Below, piece by piece: positions 25,360 to 35,141 of a stretch of 64,000 nt of DNA (the first letter of the stretch is position 1; the number at the start of each line of letters is the position of its first letter). This DNA comes from Roseivirga sp. UBA6061 (GTDB lineage: Bacteria > Bacteroidota > Bacteroidia > Cytophagales > Cyclobacteriaceae). Below the pieces are notes generated by a model. The model was not told where the DNA came from. It saw nothing but the letters and a program-made list of their open reading frames with translations, and did no database searches. The stretch covers positions 68,546 through 132,545 of the forward strand of contig DIYF01000092.1 in assembly GCA_002427745.1 (NCBI GenBank), in the 5' to 3' direction. Made by a program: the position numbers and the translations under genes.

Positions 25360-27984
25360 TCATTCATTCCGAAGGCAATCTACAGGATTCACCAGGGCAG
25401 CTTTCATAGACTGGCCCCCAACGGTCAGCAGTGCTAAGGTCAATGCGGCTAAGCCCACGATAAGAAAAGTAAGCCAGTTCATACTGACCCGATAGGCATA
25501 ATTCTCCAGCCAGCCCTGCATAGAAATCCAGGCAATGGGTATGGCTATTATGAAACCTCCTGCAATCAGCTTCAGGAAATTTCCGGAAATCAGCACAAGG
25601 ATATTAGCGACAGAAGCACCAAGAACCTTCCGAATACCTATCTCTTTGACTTTTTGATGAGCATTTAGTGCAGCGAGTCCATATAGTCCCAGCGAAGCAA
25701 TGATTATGGTTAGCAGGCTCAATGAACCAAACAACTTTGCTTTCTTTTGCTCACTTTCATAAAGCCGATTGATGCGATCATCCATAAACTGAAAGCTGAC
25801 AGGGTAGTGGCTGTGTTTTTTTATTGATTCATCCAGAAATCTCAGTAATTCCGGCATATTATGAGCATGAGCTTTAATGGATATGAACTGGAAATAGCTC
25901 TTTGTTTCAATCAGGAGGGGACTGATCTTTGAACGCATGTCATGCATGTGAAAATCTTTAACAACCCCGATAATTCTGCGATAGTTGCGAGGTGGTGAAT
26001 CATCCGTCAACATCTGGCCTACGGCTTCATTTGGGCTAAGTCCCAGGGCCCTTGCCGCTGCTTCATTGATGAGACATTCAGGGTTTTCACCTTTGTGTGG
26101 TGTTTTGGGTAATGTGTTGCCAGCCAGCAATTCTAAATCGAATATTTCTAAAAAATCACGATCTGCCCGTAACCTGTAGATGGCCAGGTCATCACTGGGG
26201 TCTCCATCCTTGTCATCGTTCACCACCGTTCCTGACTGGATGTTATGTGGTAGGTTTTGCGAGGTTCCCACCTGAATAATATCGGGGTTAGCCAGCCACT
26301 CTTCTTTGATGATATCAAACTTTCTGAGGATTTCACGGTCTGGTACTTCAAGGGTTAGAATTTGTTCTTTTTCAAACCCAAGCTCTTTGTTACTGATAAA
26401 TTGAAATTGTTGAAGCATAATCAGCGTGCAGATTACCATGGCAATGGAAACCGCATACTGAAATATGACCAACCAATTTTGAGTACCCTTTCCCTGGATT
26501 TTGTCATGAGGCCTGCCTTTGATGATATCGATAGCAGAAGGTGAAGAAATGACCAGGGCAGGATAAATTCCGGTGAAAAACCCAAGCAATAAAACAGTGC
26601 CTGTCAGAGCAGGCAAAAGATCCGGGGTGTTTGAGAAGTTCAACGTCAACTGCCTGTTGAGCATAGCTCCAAAGGAGGGAAGCAGGAACCAGGCAATGAC
26701 CAGTGAAATACCAAAGGCCAGAATTGCCAGCATTTGTGATTCCAGCAAGAATTGAAAAAGCAATTGCTTCCTGTGGGCTCCGAATGATTTTCGTATGCCT
26801 ACCTCTTTGAATCGTATCATTGACCGGGCGATAGAAAGGTTGATGTAATTAATACCGGCCAATACCAGAATGAGTATGGATACAGTAATGAATAAATAGA
26901 TCTGCTGTGCGTTTCCCTTTATACCGAAGTCATTGTTCAGGTTGGTGTGCAGGTGTATGTCGCTAAAGGGCTGGAAGTAATAATCAAGGGCGTAGGGGCG
27001 GTCTTCTGTCCAATAACGATCTACCAGATCATCCATCTTTTGTTGCAGCAGATCGGGATCTGCAGAAGGGCTTAAGGAGAAGAATGTATAGTAGTTGCTC
27101 CCGTCCCACTTTTGCTTTTTGAATTCGCTTTGGTAATTGAGGTCGTCCTGAAGGTTGGCGATAAAAGAGAATTGAAAAGTAGAATTGACAGGTGGGTCTT
27201 TTACGATTCCTGTAATGAGGTGTGGTTTTTCCTGATACGTCAGAGACTGACCTATCGCATTGCCGGAAGGAAAGACCTTAGCGGCCAGGGATTCGGTTAA
27301 AACAATACTGGCAGGATGCTCAAATGCTGTTTGAGCGTCACCTTCAATAAACTTAGGATGTGAAAACAACCTGAAGAATGTGGGGTCGGTGAATAATCCT
27401 TTTTCATACCAGCGATTGTCTTTCTGATAGGAGAGGAGTACCTCTTTTTCAGAAACCGTTGTGGCGTGCACCACTTCGGGGTAGTCAGCCGTCAAAGTGG
27501 AGGCGAGCTGTGCCGGTGTTACGGCATAGCAGTCTGATCCCAGGTAGGCATCGCCCGGAGCGTACTCATATTCATAGACATGATAGATGTTGTCTATATT
27601 CTCATAAAACTCATCAAACGAGCGTTCATGCGAAACAAAGATGGAGATAAGAATAAAGCAGGTAATGCCCATGACCAGGCCTGCCACATTAAAAAAGCTG
27701 TACAGCTTCTGTCGTAGTATGCTACGCCAGCTGATTTTGACATAATTGGTTAACAGGCTGGTCTGAATGACCCGTGATCCGAAACTCAACTGCCGTATCA
27801 TAGATGGTCTGAAAAGCAGGAGTATCTCTTTAAAGAGAAGTCGGTCAGCTTTTCTTTTTCCGTACTGTTCTACATTTCGTTCATAAAATTCTAACAGGTC
27901 ACCTTCAATATCTATATGATATCCTGGTCGGCAGAACCACTTTAACAAGCGCAGGATGAACCGGGGAGGCTTAGAAGAGTACAT
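25360..27984 (-). CDS. MacB/FtsX-type ABC permease with permease-prefix domain
   Basis: An 874-residue inner-membrane protein. Residues 1-75 are the soluble prefix seen in PadR-linked permeases (LLKWFCRPGYHIDIEGDLLEFYERN). A helix at about 93-112 leads into a periplasmic MacB_PCD domain, then a three-helix FtsX core with EVGIRKSFGA. The block is repeated: a second PCD and a second core with EIGIRKVLGA. This double layout is typical of Bacteroidota permeases of the MacB/FtsX group, which act in mechanotransmission or lipoprotein and toxin export. No ATPase gene is nearby, so the energy source must be encoded elsewhere. It starts 2 bp after the padR stop, so the two genes form one operon. Confidence 0.88.
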   Translation of the reverse strand: MYSSKPPRFILRLLKWFCRPGYHIDIEGDLLEFYERNVEQYGKRKADRLLFKEILLLFRPSMIRQLSFGSRVIQTSLLTNYVKISWRSILRQKLYSFFNVAGLVMGITCFILISIFVSHERSFDEFYENIDNIYHVYEYEYAPGDAYLGSDCYAVTPAQLASTLTADYPEVVHATTVSEKEVLLSYQKDNRWYEKGLFTDPTFFRLFSHPKFIEGDAQTAFEHPASIVLTESLAAKVFPSGNAIGQSLTYQEKPHLITGIVKDPPVNSTFQFSFIANLQDDLNYQSEFKKQKWDGSNYYTFFSLSPSADPDLLQQKMDDLVDRYWTEDRPYALDYYFQPFSDIHLHTNLNNDFGIKGNAQQIYLFITVSILILVLAGINYINLSIARSMIRFKEVGIRKSFGAHRKQLLFQFLLESQMLAILAFGISLVIAWFLLPSFGAMLNRQLTLNFSNTPDLLPALTGTVLLLGFFTGIYPALVISSPSAIDIIKGRPHDKIQGKGTQNWLVIFQYAVSIAMVICTLIMLQQFQFISNKELGFEKEQILTLEVPDREILRKFDIIKEEWLANPDIIQVGTSQNLPHNIQSGTVVNDDKDGDPSDDLAIYRLRADRDFLEIFDLELLAGNTLPKTPHKGENPECLINEAAARALGLSPNEAVGQMLTDDSPPRNYRRIIGVVKDFHMHDMRSKISPLLIETKSYFQFISIKAHAHNMPELLRFLDESIKKHSHYPVSFQFMDDRINRLYESEQKKAKLFGSLSLLTIIIASLGLYGLAALNAHQKVKEIGIRKVLGASVANILVLISGNFLKLIAGGFIIAIPIAWISMQGWLENYAYRVSMNWLTFLIVGLAALTLALLTVGGQSMKAALVNPVDCLRNE

Positions 27985-27985
27985 A

Positions 27986-28318
27986 TTATGAAAGATTGTT
28001 AATGGTTTGAGGTAAAGCTTCCCATAGCTCGTTTCTTGTTGCTCTTACATAGTCAAGAGACTTTTTGCCCGAAGCAGTCAGGGTGAAAAACAGCTTGGGC
28101 CGACCGCCTCTTGGTTCGGAACCTTCACCATGATTTGATTCCAGAAATCCTTTTTTTTCCAGTCGCCTTAACGTGGTTTGCAGGGCTCCCACGCTGACTG
28201 TCCTGCTGAGGCGGTCTTCGATTTCATCTCTGATCGTTACACCATAGGCATTGCCGTCCAGGATACCCACGGTCAATAATACAAGCTCTTCAAATTCACC
28301 AATCTGAAATCGTTTCAT
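27986..28318 (-). CDS. PadR family transcriptional regulator
   Basis: A 110-residue regulator from the ATG at 28318 (MKRFQIGEFEELVLLTVGIL). An upstream TTG at 28324 would add two residues only. The winged helix is complete: LDGNAYGVTIRDEIEDRLSRTVSVGALQTTLRRLEKKGFLES, and GGRPKLFFTLTASGKKSL is the wing and start of the last helix. The four-residue spacing between regulator and permease genes and the typical PadR-permease pairing show one unit. Two palindromes with TACTA-N5-TAGTA lie just upstream and are likely its own operator sites, so it probably represses itself and the permease. Confidence 0.88.
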   Translation of the reverse strand: MKRFQIGEFEELVLLTVGILDGNAYGVTIRDEIEDRLSRTVSVGALQTTLRRLEKKGFLESNHGEGSEPRGGRPKLFFTLTASGKKSLDYVRATRNELWEALPQTINNLS

Positions 28319-28325
28319 ACGCAAT

Positions 28326-28388
28326 TACTATTAAGTAGTATTGCTAAGGTAGAGAAAAATTTCATACAATACTATTTTGTAGTATTGT
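28326..28388 (-). promoter_or_regulatory. Two TACTA-N5-TAGTA palindromes in front of padR
   Basis: Site one, TACTA-TTAAG-TAGTA, is at 28326-28340, and site two at 28366-28388 extends to ACAATACTA-TTTTG-TAGTATTGT. Both share the same five-base spacer and core and are centred 44 bp apart. The first is only eight bases from the padR start. PadR-family regulators usually bind such palindromes, so autorepression is likely. Confidence 0.7.
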
Positions 28389-28592
28389 TATCGCTATTTA
28401 ACCTCCAGAATTATAGAAGTGATGTACTCCAGGGGTAGGGAAGCCTTGAGAGATTCCTGTGATGAAAATTCCCAAAGGGTTAATGCACTTATAAAGGCAA
28501 TTTTCAAAGCCCTTTGCTTGCGGGTTAGTTTTGGTTCAGGCAAAGAGCTACCACCCACTGAACTTATCCAAAGTGTAGCCTGAAGATGAGAA

Positions 28593-30341
28593 TCAATACC
28601 TCCAGCTTTTCAAATCAGCGCCCTTCGGGGCTACACTGCGAACCTTCTCTACATACTTTGTGATAAACATCTGATGATACCGCAACCTGCTGGTGTGGTT
28701 CCCATTTTCGTGGTCACCATTCCAGCAGTGCTCGGCCCGATCACCATAGTCCACTTCGCCATTGTAGTATGGGGCCGTGGTTTCAGACAGTATTTCCTCG
28801 GCAAGGTATACGGCATTGTTGAGGTAGTAATTGTCCATATCGCCACAATACAGATGGATTTTGTTTTCCCAGTCTTTACCGTGTTTTGCCCAGTCTCTTT
28901 TCAGGATATAGGCCAGATCATAGTTTTCTTTCCAGTAAGCAGCTACTTCCTTATCTATTTCTCCGGTCATACGATCCCAGATTCTTTTTGGGTAGCCTTC
29001 ATCATCCAAAGGTGAGTAGGTAGCTTCCCAAATATCCCATTGCTGCCCTGATCTTCCCTTTGAGCCCAGTACCAACTCCCGGTAGTTCATATCTCTCAGG
29101 CTGGCGTCTACATTTCCCAGATAGTCCCTACGACCTGCGACCAGGGTTTTTCTGAAGGTGCCTTCCTCGTAATAAGCATTCTCATCTTCGTAAATGTTTA
29201 CCAGGCAATAGGCTCTGAAGTCAATAGGGTCGGGGCAGGCGGCAAAACACATTCCGTACTCTTTGGGGTACTTTACCTGAACGGCAAGAGACTCCCAGCC
29301 TCCTGTACTTCCACCATAGACAAACCGCGACCAGCCTTCACCAATTCCTCTGAATTGTTCTTCGATATAGGGAATAAGCTCATAGGTGATGGCATCGCCA
29401 TAGGGGCCCTGTGCCGCACTGTTTACGGCATAAGAATCATCATAGTACGGAGTAGGGTGCTGGATTTTTATAGCGATGACTCTCGGGAAATCCGGACCGG
29501 TCCAGGTTTTATAAAAATCATAGGCTTCCTGCCGAACCATAATATTGTAGCCGTCTACATCAAATCGCTCACTGTATTCAGGCTCAAGATCGGGGTCAGG
29601 CGGAGTCGCGCTAAAGCCTCCAAAATCACTCGGGAAGTGCCCGTGCATAATGGCGAGCGGATATTTTACATCAGGATGCGTTTCCCAGCCTTCGGGTAGC
29701 AATACATGCGCTCCCAGGTACATATCTCTTCCCCAAAAATCACTCAACAGCTTACTTCTGATTTTTATATGCTTTATATACTTCGAGTCCTCAGGCTCAC
29801 TGACAGGAGGTATTTTCTGATCCAGTTTTATGCTGAGGGCAGGAAGCCGCCCGTTCCTGATGGTTACTTTTTGTGGAGAAGAATAGAGGTTACCGGGTGC
29901 CTGGTTCCACTTTTGTCCTTCGCCTCTGTCCATAGGCAGTTTAACTACATGGCCGTCTGCCCGATTAAAGGTTTCGTATTTGTGAAACAAGACTTGGACA
30001 TAAAACTCACCTGATGGTAAGTCTTCAAAGTTGCGAACCGGATATCCGAAGGCTTCATTGTCAAACTGCAGAGACTCTCCCGGGGTCCAGTCATTCACAT
30101 CCATACCGAAACCCTGGCAGGTTTGGGAATCATCTCTCAGCTGAAACCGTGGTTCAGTATCTGTATGTTCTGAGATCAATACTATTAATCTGCCGTCCAG
30201 AGATTCATCATAGTGCTCTGAAGGAAATTGCAATTGGATGTCTGCTGAGGTATCAGGGGCTGAACAGGAGAAAAGGCCTGCCGTGAGGAGGCAAATCACA
30301 GCTAAGAACTGCTTTGAAAATGTATCGATTGACTTTTTCAT
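28593..30341 (-). CDS. Alpha/beta-fold esterase lipoprotein (putative esterase family)
   Basis: A 582-residue lipoprotein from the ATG at 30341, where the signal MKKSIDTFSKQFLAVICLLTAGLFSC ends in Cys26. A GTG at 30374 gives 11 extra residues that would break the signal. The N-terminal domain (about 35-180) is a beta-sandwich (LQLRDDSQ..GEFYVQVLFHKYETF). The catalytic domain follows, with KYPLAIMHGHFPSDFGG, the nucleophile motif YGGSTGGWES, an acid near CGDMDNYYLNN and a His in AEHCWNGDHENGNH. The fold is the putative-esterase family that includes feruloyl esterases and mycolyltransferases. Substrate is unknown; a plant-type or surface ester is an untested guess. Confidence 0.8.
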   Translation of the reverse strand: MKKSIDTFSKQFLAVICLLTAGLFSCSAPDTSADIQLQFPSEHYDESLDGRLIVLISEHTDTEPRFQLRDDSQTCQGFGMDVNDWTPGESLQFDNEAFGYPVRNFEDLPSGEFYVQVLFHKYETFNRADGHVVKLPMDRGEGQKWNQAPGNLYSSPQKVTIRNGRLPALSIKLDQKIPPVSEPEDSKYIKHIKIRSKLLSDFWGRDMYLGAHVLLPEGWETHPDVKYPLAIMHGHFPSDFGGFSATPPDPDLEPEYSERFDVDGYNIMVRQEAYDFYKTWTGPDFPRVIAIKIQHPTPYYDDSYAVNSAAQGPYGDAITYELIPYIEEQFRGIGEGWSRFVYGGSTGGWESLAVQVKYPKEYGMCFAACPDPIDFRAYCLVNIYEDENAYYEEGTFRKTLVAGRRDYLGNVDASLRDMNYRELVLGSKGRSGQQWDIWEATYSPLDDEGYPKRIWDRMTGEIDKEVAAYWKENYDLAYILKRDWAKHGKDWENKIHLYCGDMDNYYLNNAVYLAEEILSETTAPYYNGEVDYGDRAEHCWNGDHENGNHTSRLRYHQMFITKYVEKVRSVAPKGADLKSWRY

Positions 30342-30602
30342 TCGGTTGATGGTTTTGATAGGCCGGTTGGCCACGAAGTAGCATTCAGGTTTAAGTCAAT
30401 TTAACAATTCCTTTTACCAGTAGCCAAACCTGAAAACTCTTTTAGCTGAAGATGATGATCAGGTGCCTCGTATAGACGTGTGGTTAGATACTACTATACT
30501 GCGGCAAGTAAGTAGTGGCTTATAGTGCTGAAACTTCAGATTCTTGATAGAATTGCAGGAACAAAAGTTTTTTCCCGTTGGTTAGACAGCAAACGCATTG
30601 AT

Positions 30603-32033
30603 ATGGCCTGGTTAAAGAAAACATATGCCACTCAGCTTCCCGAAAACCTGTATTCGGTACAGGCACCTGTACCCGTGGGTAATCCTGAAATGGTCTTGTA
30701 CAATGAGGCTTTGGCGGATGACCTGGGCGTGACTCAGTATTTCAAAGAGAAGGAGGAAGCGATGAGGTATCTTTCCGGAAACGAAATAGTACCCGGAAGT
30801 CAACCGATAGCGCAGGCTTATGCAGGTCATCAGTTTGGTCATTTCAATCGTCTTGGAGATGGTCGTGCTGTTCTTTTAGGTGAGATGGAAACCAGCCGGG
30901 GTTTGTATGATTTACAATTGAAGGGGTCGGGTCAGACTGCCTATTCCAGAAGGGGGGATGGCAGGGCTACTTTTTATTCTATGCTGAGGGAATATCTGAT
31001 AAGTGAAGCCATGCATGCGCTTCGGATACCTACTACGAGAAGTTTGGCTGTGGTTAAAACGACAGACCCTGTTTACAGAGAGCAGATAAATGAGGGGGCT
31101 GTCTTATCCAGAGTAGCGGCCAGTCATATTCGGGTAGGTACCTTTGAGTATGCCCGTTATCTGGGGCAGAGAGAAGACCTCGAGGCCTTACTACGATATA
31201 CCATTGAAAGACACTACCCCGAATTATTTGATCATCAAAACCATGCTTTGGCTCTGCTCGGGAAAGTGATGCAAAAGCAGAAAGACCTGGTCGTTGATTG
31301 GTTACGGGTAGGTTTTATCCATGGGGTCATGAATACAGATAACATGACCATTTCTGGTGAAACCATTGATTACGGTCCATGTGCCTTTATGAATGCTTAT
31401 CACCCAAAAACTGTCTTTAGCTCTATTGATACAGGGGGGCGCTATAGCTACGCCAATCAACCCAATATTGCCTATTGGAATCTGAGGGTATTTGCCAGCA
31501 CGCTGATCCCTTTGATTGATAAAGACGAAAAGCTGGCTGGTAAAAAAGCACAGGAAGTGCTGGAGCAGTTTCCCGGAGATTTCTCCCAGGCCTATTTTGA
31601 GATGATGGGCAACAAACTGGGCATTGTGAATCCGGGTGAAGGAATTCGTGACCTGGTTCAGGAAGGTATGGTGTTGCTGGCAGAACAGAAAGTGGACTAT
31701 ACCAACTTCTTTACAGAATTGAGACGAGACGGTGAGTTGATCAACAAACTCAGAAAGGTTGAGGCTTTTGAAGCCTGGTATGCTAAATGGGAAGAGGCAC
31801 GAGTCCATGGTACCACTGTATCGGAAAGCGAAGCATTGATGGCACAAAACAATCCTGTAGTCATTCCGCGCAATCATCTGGTAGAAGAGGTCTTAAACTC
31901 GGCAGTTACGGGAGATATGGGACCTTTTTACGCATTTTTGGAAAAGCTGACCTCACCTTACGATGATGGCATATCTTTACAAAGTGTACCTGCTGATTTC
32001 GATGCGGGTTATCAGACTTTTTGCGGGACTTAG
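30603..32033 (+). CDS. selO: SelO/YdiU family protein AMPylase
   Basis: A 476-residue protein from the ATG at 30603 (MAWLKKTYATQLPENLYS), the usual family N-terminus; a GTG at 30525 gives a 26-residue extension. Signature blocks are YAGHQFGHFNRLGDGRAV (73-90), LKGSGQTAYSRRGDGRA (106-122) and HGVMNTDNMTISGETIDYGPC (240-260). SelO has a pseudokinase fold that flips ATP and attaches AMP to Ser, Thr or Tyr of redox proteins. The protein ends FCGT, keeping the conserved Cys close to the C-terminus (the position of selenocysteine in some eukaryotes). The gene is monocistronic, divergent from the esterase. Confidence 0.9.
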   Translation: MAWLKKTYATQLPENLYSVQAPVPVGNPEMVLYNEALADDLGVTQYFKEKEEAMRYLSGNEIVPGSQPIAQAYAGHQFGHFNRLGDGRAVLLGEMETSRGLYDLQLKGSGQTAYSRRGDGRATFYSMLREYLISEAMHALRIPTTRSLAVVKTTDPVYREQINEGAVLSRVAASHIRVGTFEYARYLGQREDLEALLRYTIERHYPELFDHQNHALALLGKVMQKQKDLVVDWLRVGFIHGVMNTDNMTISGETIDYGPCAFMNAYHPKTVFSSIDTGGRYSYANQPNIAYWNLRVFASTLIPLIDKDEKLAGKKAQEVLEQFPGDFSQAYFEMMGNKLGIVNPGEGIRDLVQEGMVLLAEQKVDYTNFFTELRRDGELINKLRKVEAFEAWYAKWEEARVHGTTVSESEALMAQNNPVVIPRNHLVEEVLNSAVTGDMGPFYAFLEKLTSPYDDGISLQSVPADFDAGYQTFCGT

Positions 32034-32239
32034 TAAGCTGCTCTTATAGCCGGGGGCTTATTTAGCATGTTTACACTCTTTAAGTCTTAGAGATGGTATT
32101 GGTAGAAGCCGTCTTTACAGGCAATAGCCACCCTTTTATTCTTTGGCAAAATGGGCTATTTTCATACGTTTTAATTATGCCTTGATCATCATTACCGTTA
32201 CCTGAAACGGTAGGCTTAAGCGTTTCTAAACCATATTTC

Positions 32240-33340
32240 ATGATTCCCCAATGGTTCAAAATAAACAGGGTTGCTTCTTTTTTAAGTTTTGCTGCGGCCA
32301 TTATAACGCTGGTCATGCTGGTTCTGGAAGAAGGTGCAAATGCGGGCCTTCCCGGCACCCTGTTCTTTGTAAGTCTGTCTATTGCCATTCGTAGTCATTC
32401 CTTTTTAAAAGGGTTGTCTTTTACAGTTTTGATATTTGCTGCTGTAACTGCAGCCATGTTTTACCCTGATGCTTTCACTCAAATTCAGGAATTCAACCTG
32501 AAAGAACTGATCGTCCCTTTACTCATGATTATCATGTTTGGTATGGGGTCTTCCATGAGTTTTAAAGACTTTGTTGGCGTGGTCAAAATGCCAAAGGGAG
32601 TTTTTATCGGGATTGTTTGTCAGTTTACCATCATGCCATTTGTAGGTTTTGGCCTGGCATACATTTCCAATCTGCCTGCCGAAATTGCTGCCGGAGTAAT
32701 ATTGGTGGGCTGTTCTCCAAGTGGATTAGCTTCTAACGTAATGTCATTTATTTCTAAGTCTAATCTGGCATTATCGCTCACACTCACAGCCATAGCTACC
32801 TTATTGGCTCCGGTGCTTACTCCTTTGTTAATGAAGCTGCTGGCGGACGAATTGGTCCCGATTGACTTTATGGGTATGCTTATCAGTATCTCTAAAATTG
32901 TGGTGATCCCTATCATTTTAGGACTGCTTTTCAATCATTTCTTTAGCGGTAAGTTTAAATGGCTTGACAAGGCCATGCCTTTGGTTTCTATGGCAGGGAT
33001 TGCCATTATTATCACCATTATCACAGCGGCCGGCAGAGATGCATTGCTGACCATTGGTTTGACATTGGTTGCGGTTGTGATACTGCATAATGTCATCGGA
33101 TATTTTCTTGGATTTCACATAAGCCGACTTTTGGGCCTTGATCGAAAAGCTGCCCGTACAGTTGCCTTTGAAGTCGGAATGCAGAATGGAGGGCTGGCTT
33201 CTGGTATAGCTTTGGAAATGGGACGTCTGGCGACCATGGGGTTGGCTCCTGCAGTATTTGGTCCACTGATGAATATTACCGGGTCTTCACTGGCTACCTG
33301 GTGGCGAGGCAGGTCTGCTGATGATCTTAAGGAACCTTAA
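32240..33340 (+). CDS. Bile-acid:sodium symporter (BASS/SBF) family transporter
   Basis: A 366-residue inner-membrane protein with about ten hydrophobic helices. Conserved BASS motifs are MIIMFGMGSSMSFKDF, then GVILVGCSPSGLASNVMSFISK (the discontinuous helix of the sodium-binding core) and TVAFEVGMQNGGLASGIA near the C-terminus. These place it with sodium-coupled carriers of organic anions such as pyruvate, bile acids or pantothenate; the substrate cannot be read here. Two N-terminal helices precede the core. An internal hydrophobic stretch (IVVIPIILGLLFNHFF) is typical. It is preceded by SelO and followed by the convergent M81 gene; no operon partner helps. Confidence 0.88.
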   Translation: MIPQWFKINRVASFLSFAAAIITLVMLVLEEGANAGLPGTLFFVSLSIAIRSHSFLKGLSFTVLIFAAVTAAMFYPDAFTQIQEFNLKELIVPLLMIIMFGMGSSMSFKDFVGVVKMPKGVFIGIVCQFTIMPFVGFGLAYISNLPAEIAAGVILVGCSPSGLASNVMSFISKSNLALSLTLTAIATLLAPVLTPLLMKLLADELVPIDFMGMLISISKIVVIPIILGLLFNHFFSGKFKWLDKAMPLVSMAGIAIIITIITAAGRDALLTIGLTLVAVVILHNVIGYFLGFHISRLLGLDRKAARTVAFEVGMQNGGLASGIALEMGRLATMGLAPAVFGPLMNITGSSLATWWRGRSADDLKEP

Positions 33341-33408
33341 TAGTCCCTTGCCTTTAGGTCTCTCTGTTTATGAATGAGCGATACTATTAAACCTCTGCGT
33401 TTAAGAAC

Positions 33409-34977
33409 TCACCTTTCACTATAGGGATAGAGCGATTGAATGTCTACGTTTTGGTAATCCAACGCGTCTAACCTTGTCGTACCAAACCAGGAACCGGGGG
33501 CATCCACTACCATAATGGTACTGGCGTAACCTGTTTCGTCAAAGCCTCGTCTGAAATGCACCCTTGAGTTAACTACAAATACCTCGAAATCGTCCGGGTT
33601 GATGTCGCCAAATGAGAGCTGGGAAGGGTAAATAATCTGCATATAAGCAGGTACTAAGACGACCAGGTTATTTCCGGGTAACTCGATGGCGGCTACCATG
33701 TCGTAGTTCCAGAGTGGCCCCATGTATTTGATCGTTCCGGTAAGTCTGATGGGAGTGCCTGCCTGCTCACCGGTAAAACCACCCACGCTCATGTCAAAAG
33801 GATCGCCCACTTTAGCCTCTGTGGTCACGAGTGAGTCGAGTGCTTTTTCATCTCTCAGAGCGCTGTAGAATATGTTCCGGACATTTTTAGCCAGGAGCTC
33901 TTTTAAAATCCATGTAGCATCTCCGGGTCGGTCGGAATAGTTTCCCAGTACTACGGGAGTCGCTCCGGCCTTTACAGCACTTACCGTGTTACGGGCCGCC
34001 TGGTCGGGCATGGGGTATTCCCGATCGGCAAATTCCTTTCTCACTCTCCAGGCATATTCATTCATATCGTTGGCGATGCTGTCTGCCAGCTTCTGGTCAT
34101 TATTGGTCATTACCTGTATGGTAGTACCCACATCAGGGACATCTGACCATGGAAATCCGAAAAAGACACTCACGAATACATCCGGAAGACGGGCTTCCCA
34201 TCTTCTGGCTCTTTCCATAATATCCATAGACGGAGATTGTCCCGTCCACTGTACCACGGTGGCTGTAACGATGCCCGGTTTTCTTGTGGCTTTGGCAGGT
34301 TTGTATTCTCCACGCATCATTTGTCGTAAATAGTGTGCTGCACGCTCTCCCTGCAGGTAGCTGTCATAATGGGGGTAGCGTTTGGTCACAAACGACCCAT
34401 CCGCCCATTTGAGGAATTCTTCGTCCTCGTTGCCATGCAGGTCGAAGGTTGCCACGATGGGAACATTGTCACCAACAATACTCCGTACTCTTTTGGCAAT
34501 CTCTGCTTCAGGTCTCGGAACATTCCTTACGGCCATAGCACCATGCAGGGCCAGATAGACTCCATCGAGTGGCATGTTTTTTTTCAGGTCCTCTTCAATC
34601 ATACCCATGAAGTGATCAAAGCTTTCCTCGCTGTTCCAGCTTCTGGAAGACCCTCCAAATACGCTCATGGGTGATCTGACACCGATTAGTTCTATATCTC
34701 CATGATCTTCTGATCTTTTCACAAAACCCCTGATGTACGAACCGGCTCTCAATAGTTCTTCACCTTCTCTTATTCCGCCACCACGCATCCAGTCATCTAT
34801 CCCCGAATCTCCGCCCGGACAGAAGGTACAGGTCTCGTGGGAGTACCGGACTACCGCCACTTTGTATGCTTCCTTATCAGAAGTACCAGGGGAGGAGGAT
34901 TGATGGCAGGATGTAAGGGCTATGAGCCATAGCAAAGCCCAGGTATACAGTTGGTTTTTGTATTGAAAAGAGGCCAT
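33409..34977 (-). CDS. M81 (MlrC-like) metallopeptidase, lipoprotein
   Basis: A 522-residue lipoprotein with signal ending LTSC (Cys24). The N-terminal M81 domain shows VAVVRYSHETCTFCPGG, VYLALHGAMAV, IVATFDLHGNEDEE and RYPHYDSYLQGERAA. The C-terminal domain has GNYSDRPGDAT and a beta-rich end (VVLVPAYMQIIYPSQLSFGDIN). In MlrC, a related enzyme, these regions bind zinc and cleave microcystin fragments; the actual substrate here is not known. His and Asp in LHGNEDEE and the H in LHGAM are plausible metal ligands. Export as a lipoprotein suggests a role in peptide or ester scavenging. The ATG at 34977 fixes the signal. Confidence 0.82.
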   Translation of the reverse strand: MASFQYKNQLYTWALLWLIALTSCHQSSSPGTSDKEAYKVAVVRYSHETCTFCPGGDSGIDDWMRGGGIREGEELLRAGSYIRGFVKRSEDHGDIELIGVRSPMSVFGGSSRSWNSEESFDHFMGMIEEDLKKNMPLDGVYLALHGAMAVRNVPRPEAEIAKRVRSIVGDNVPIVATFDLHGNEDEEFLKWADGSFVTKRYPHYDSYLQGERAAHYLRQMMRGEYKPAKATRKPGIVTATVVQWTGQSPSMDIMERARRWEARLPDVFVSVFFGFPWSDVPDVGTTIQVMTNNDQKLADSIANDMNEYAWRVRKEFADREYPMPDQAARNTVSAVKAGATPVVLGNYSDRPGDATWILKELLAKNVRNIFYSALRDEKALDSLVTTEAKVGDPFDMSVGGFTGEQAGTPIRLTGTIKYMGPLWNYDMVAAIELPGNNLVVLVPAYMQIIYPSQLSFGDINPDDFEVFVVNSRVHFRRGFDETGYASTIMVVDAPGSWFGTTRLDALDYQNVDIQSLYPYSER

Positions 34978-35141
34978 GATGAGTTTCGTATACCATTAAT
35001 TTAACCAATTGAGGTCAATTACTATGGTCAGTATCCATGAGTGGCGACTTTATGATCTGTAAGTGGGAACCTGCCGGGAATGTATCAGCCAGGGTGTGGA
35101 GGGAACTTTAACCAGATGGATACAGGCTTTAATCTAAGCTG

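Noticed and set aside
31302..31877. 191-codon open frame antisense inside selO
   Set aside because: It lies fully inside a well-conserved SelO frame and encodes Cys/His/Phe-rich, low-complexity-like sequence without a family pattern.
31990..32033. Selenocysteine at the SelO C-terminus
   Set aside because: The conserved position is an ordinary Cys codon (FCGT) followed by a normal TAG stop; no UGA or SECIS-like hairpin is needed.
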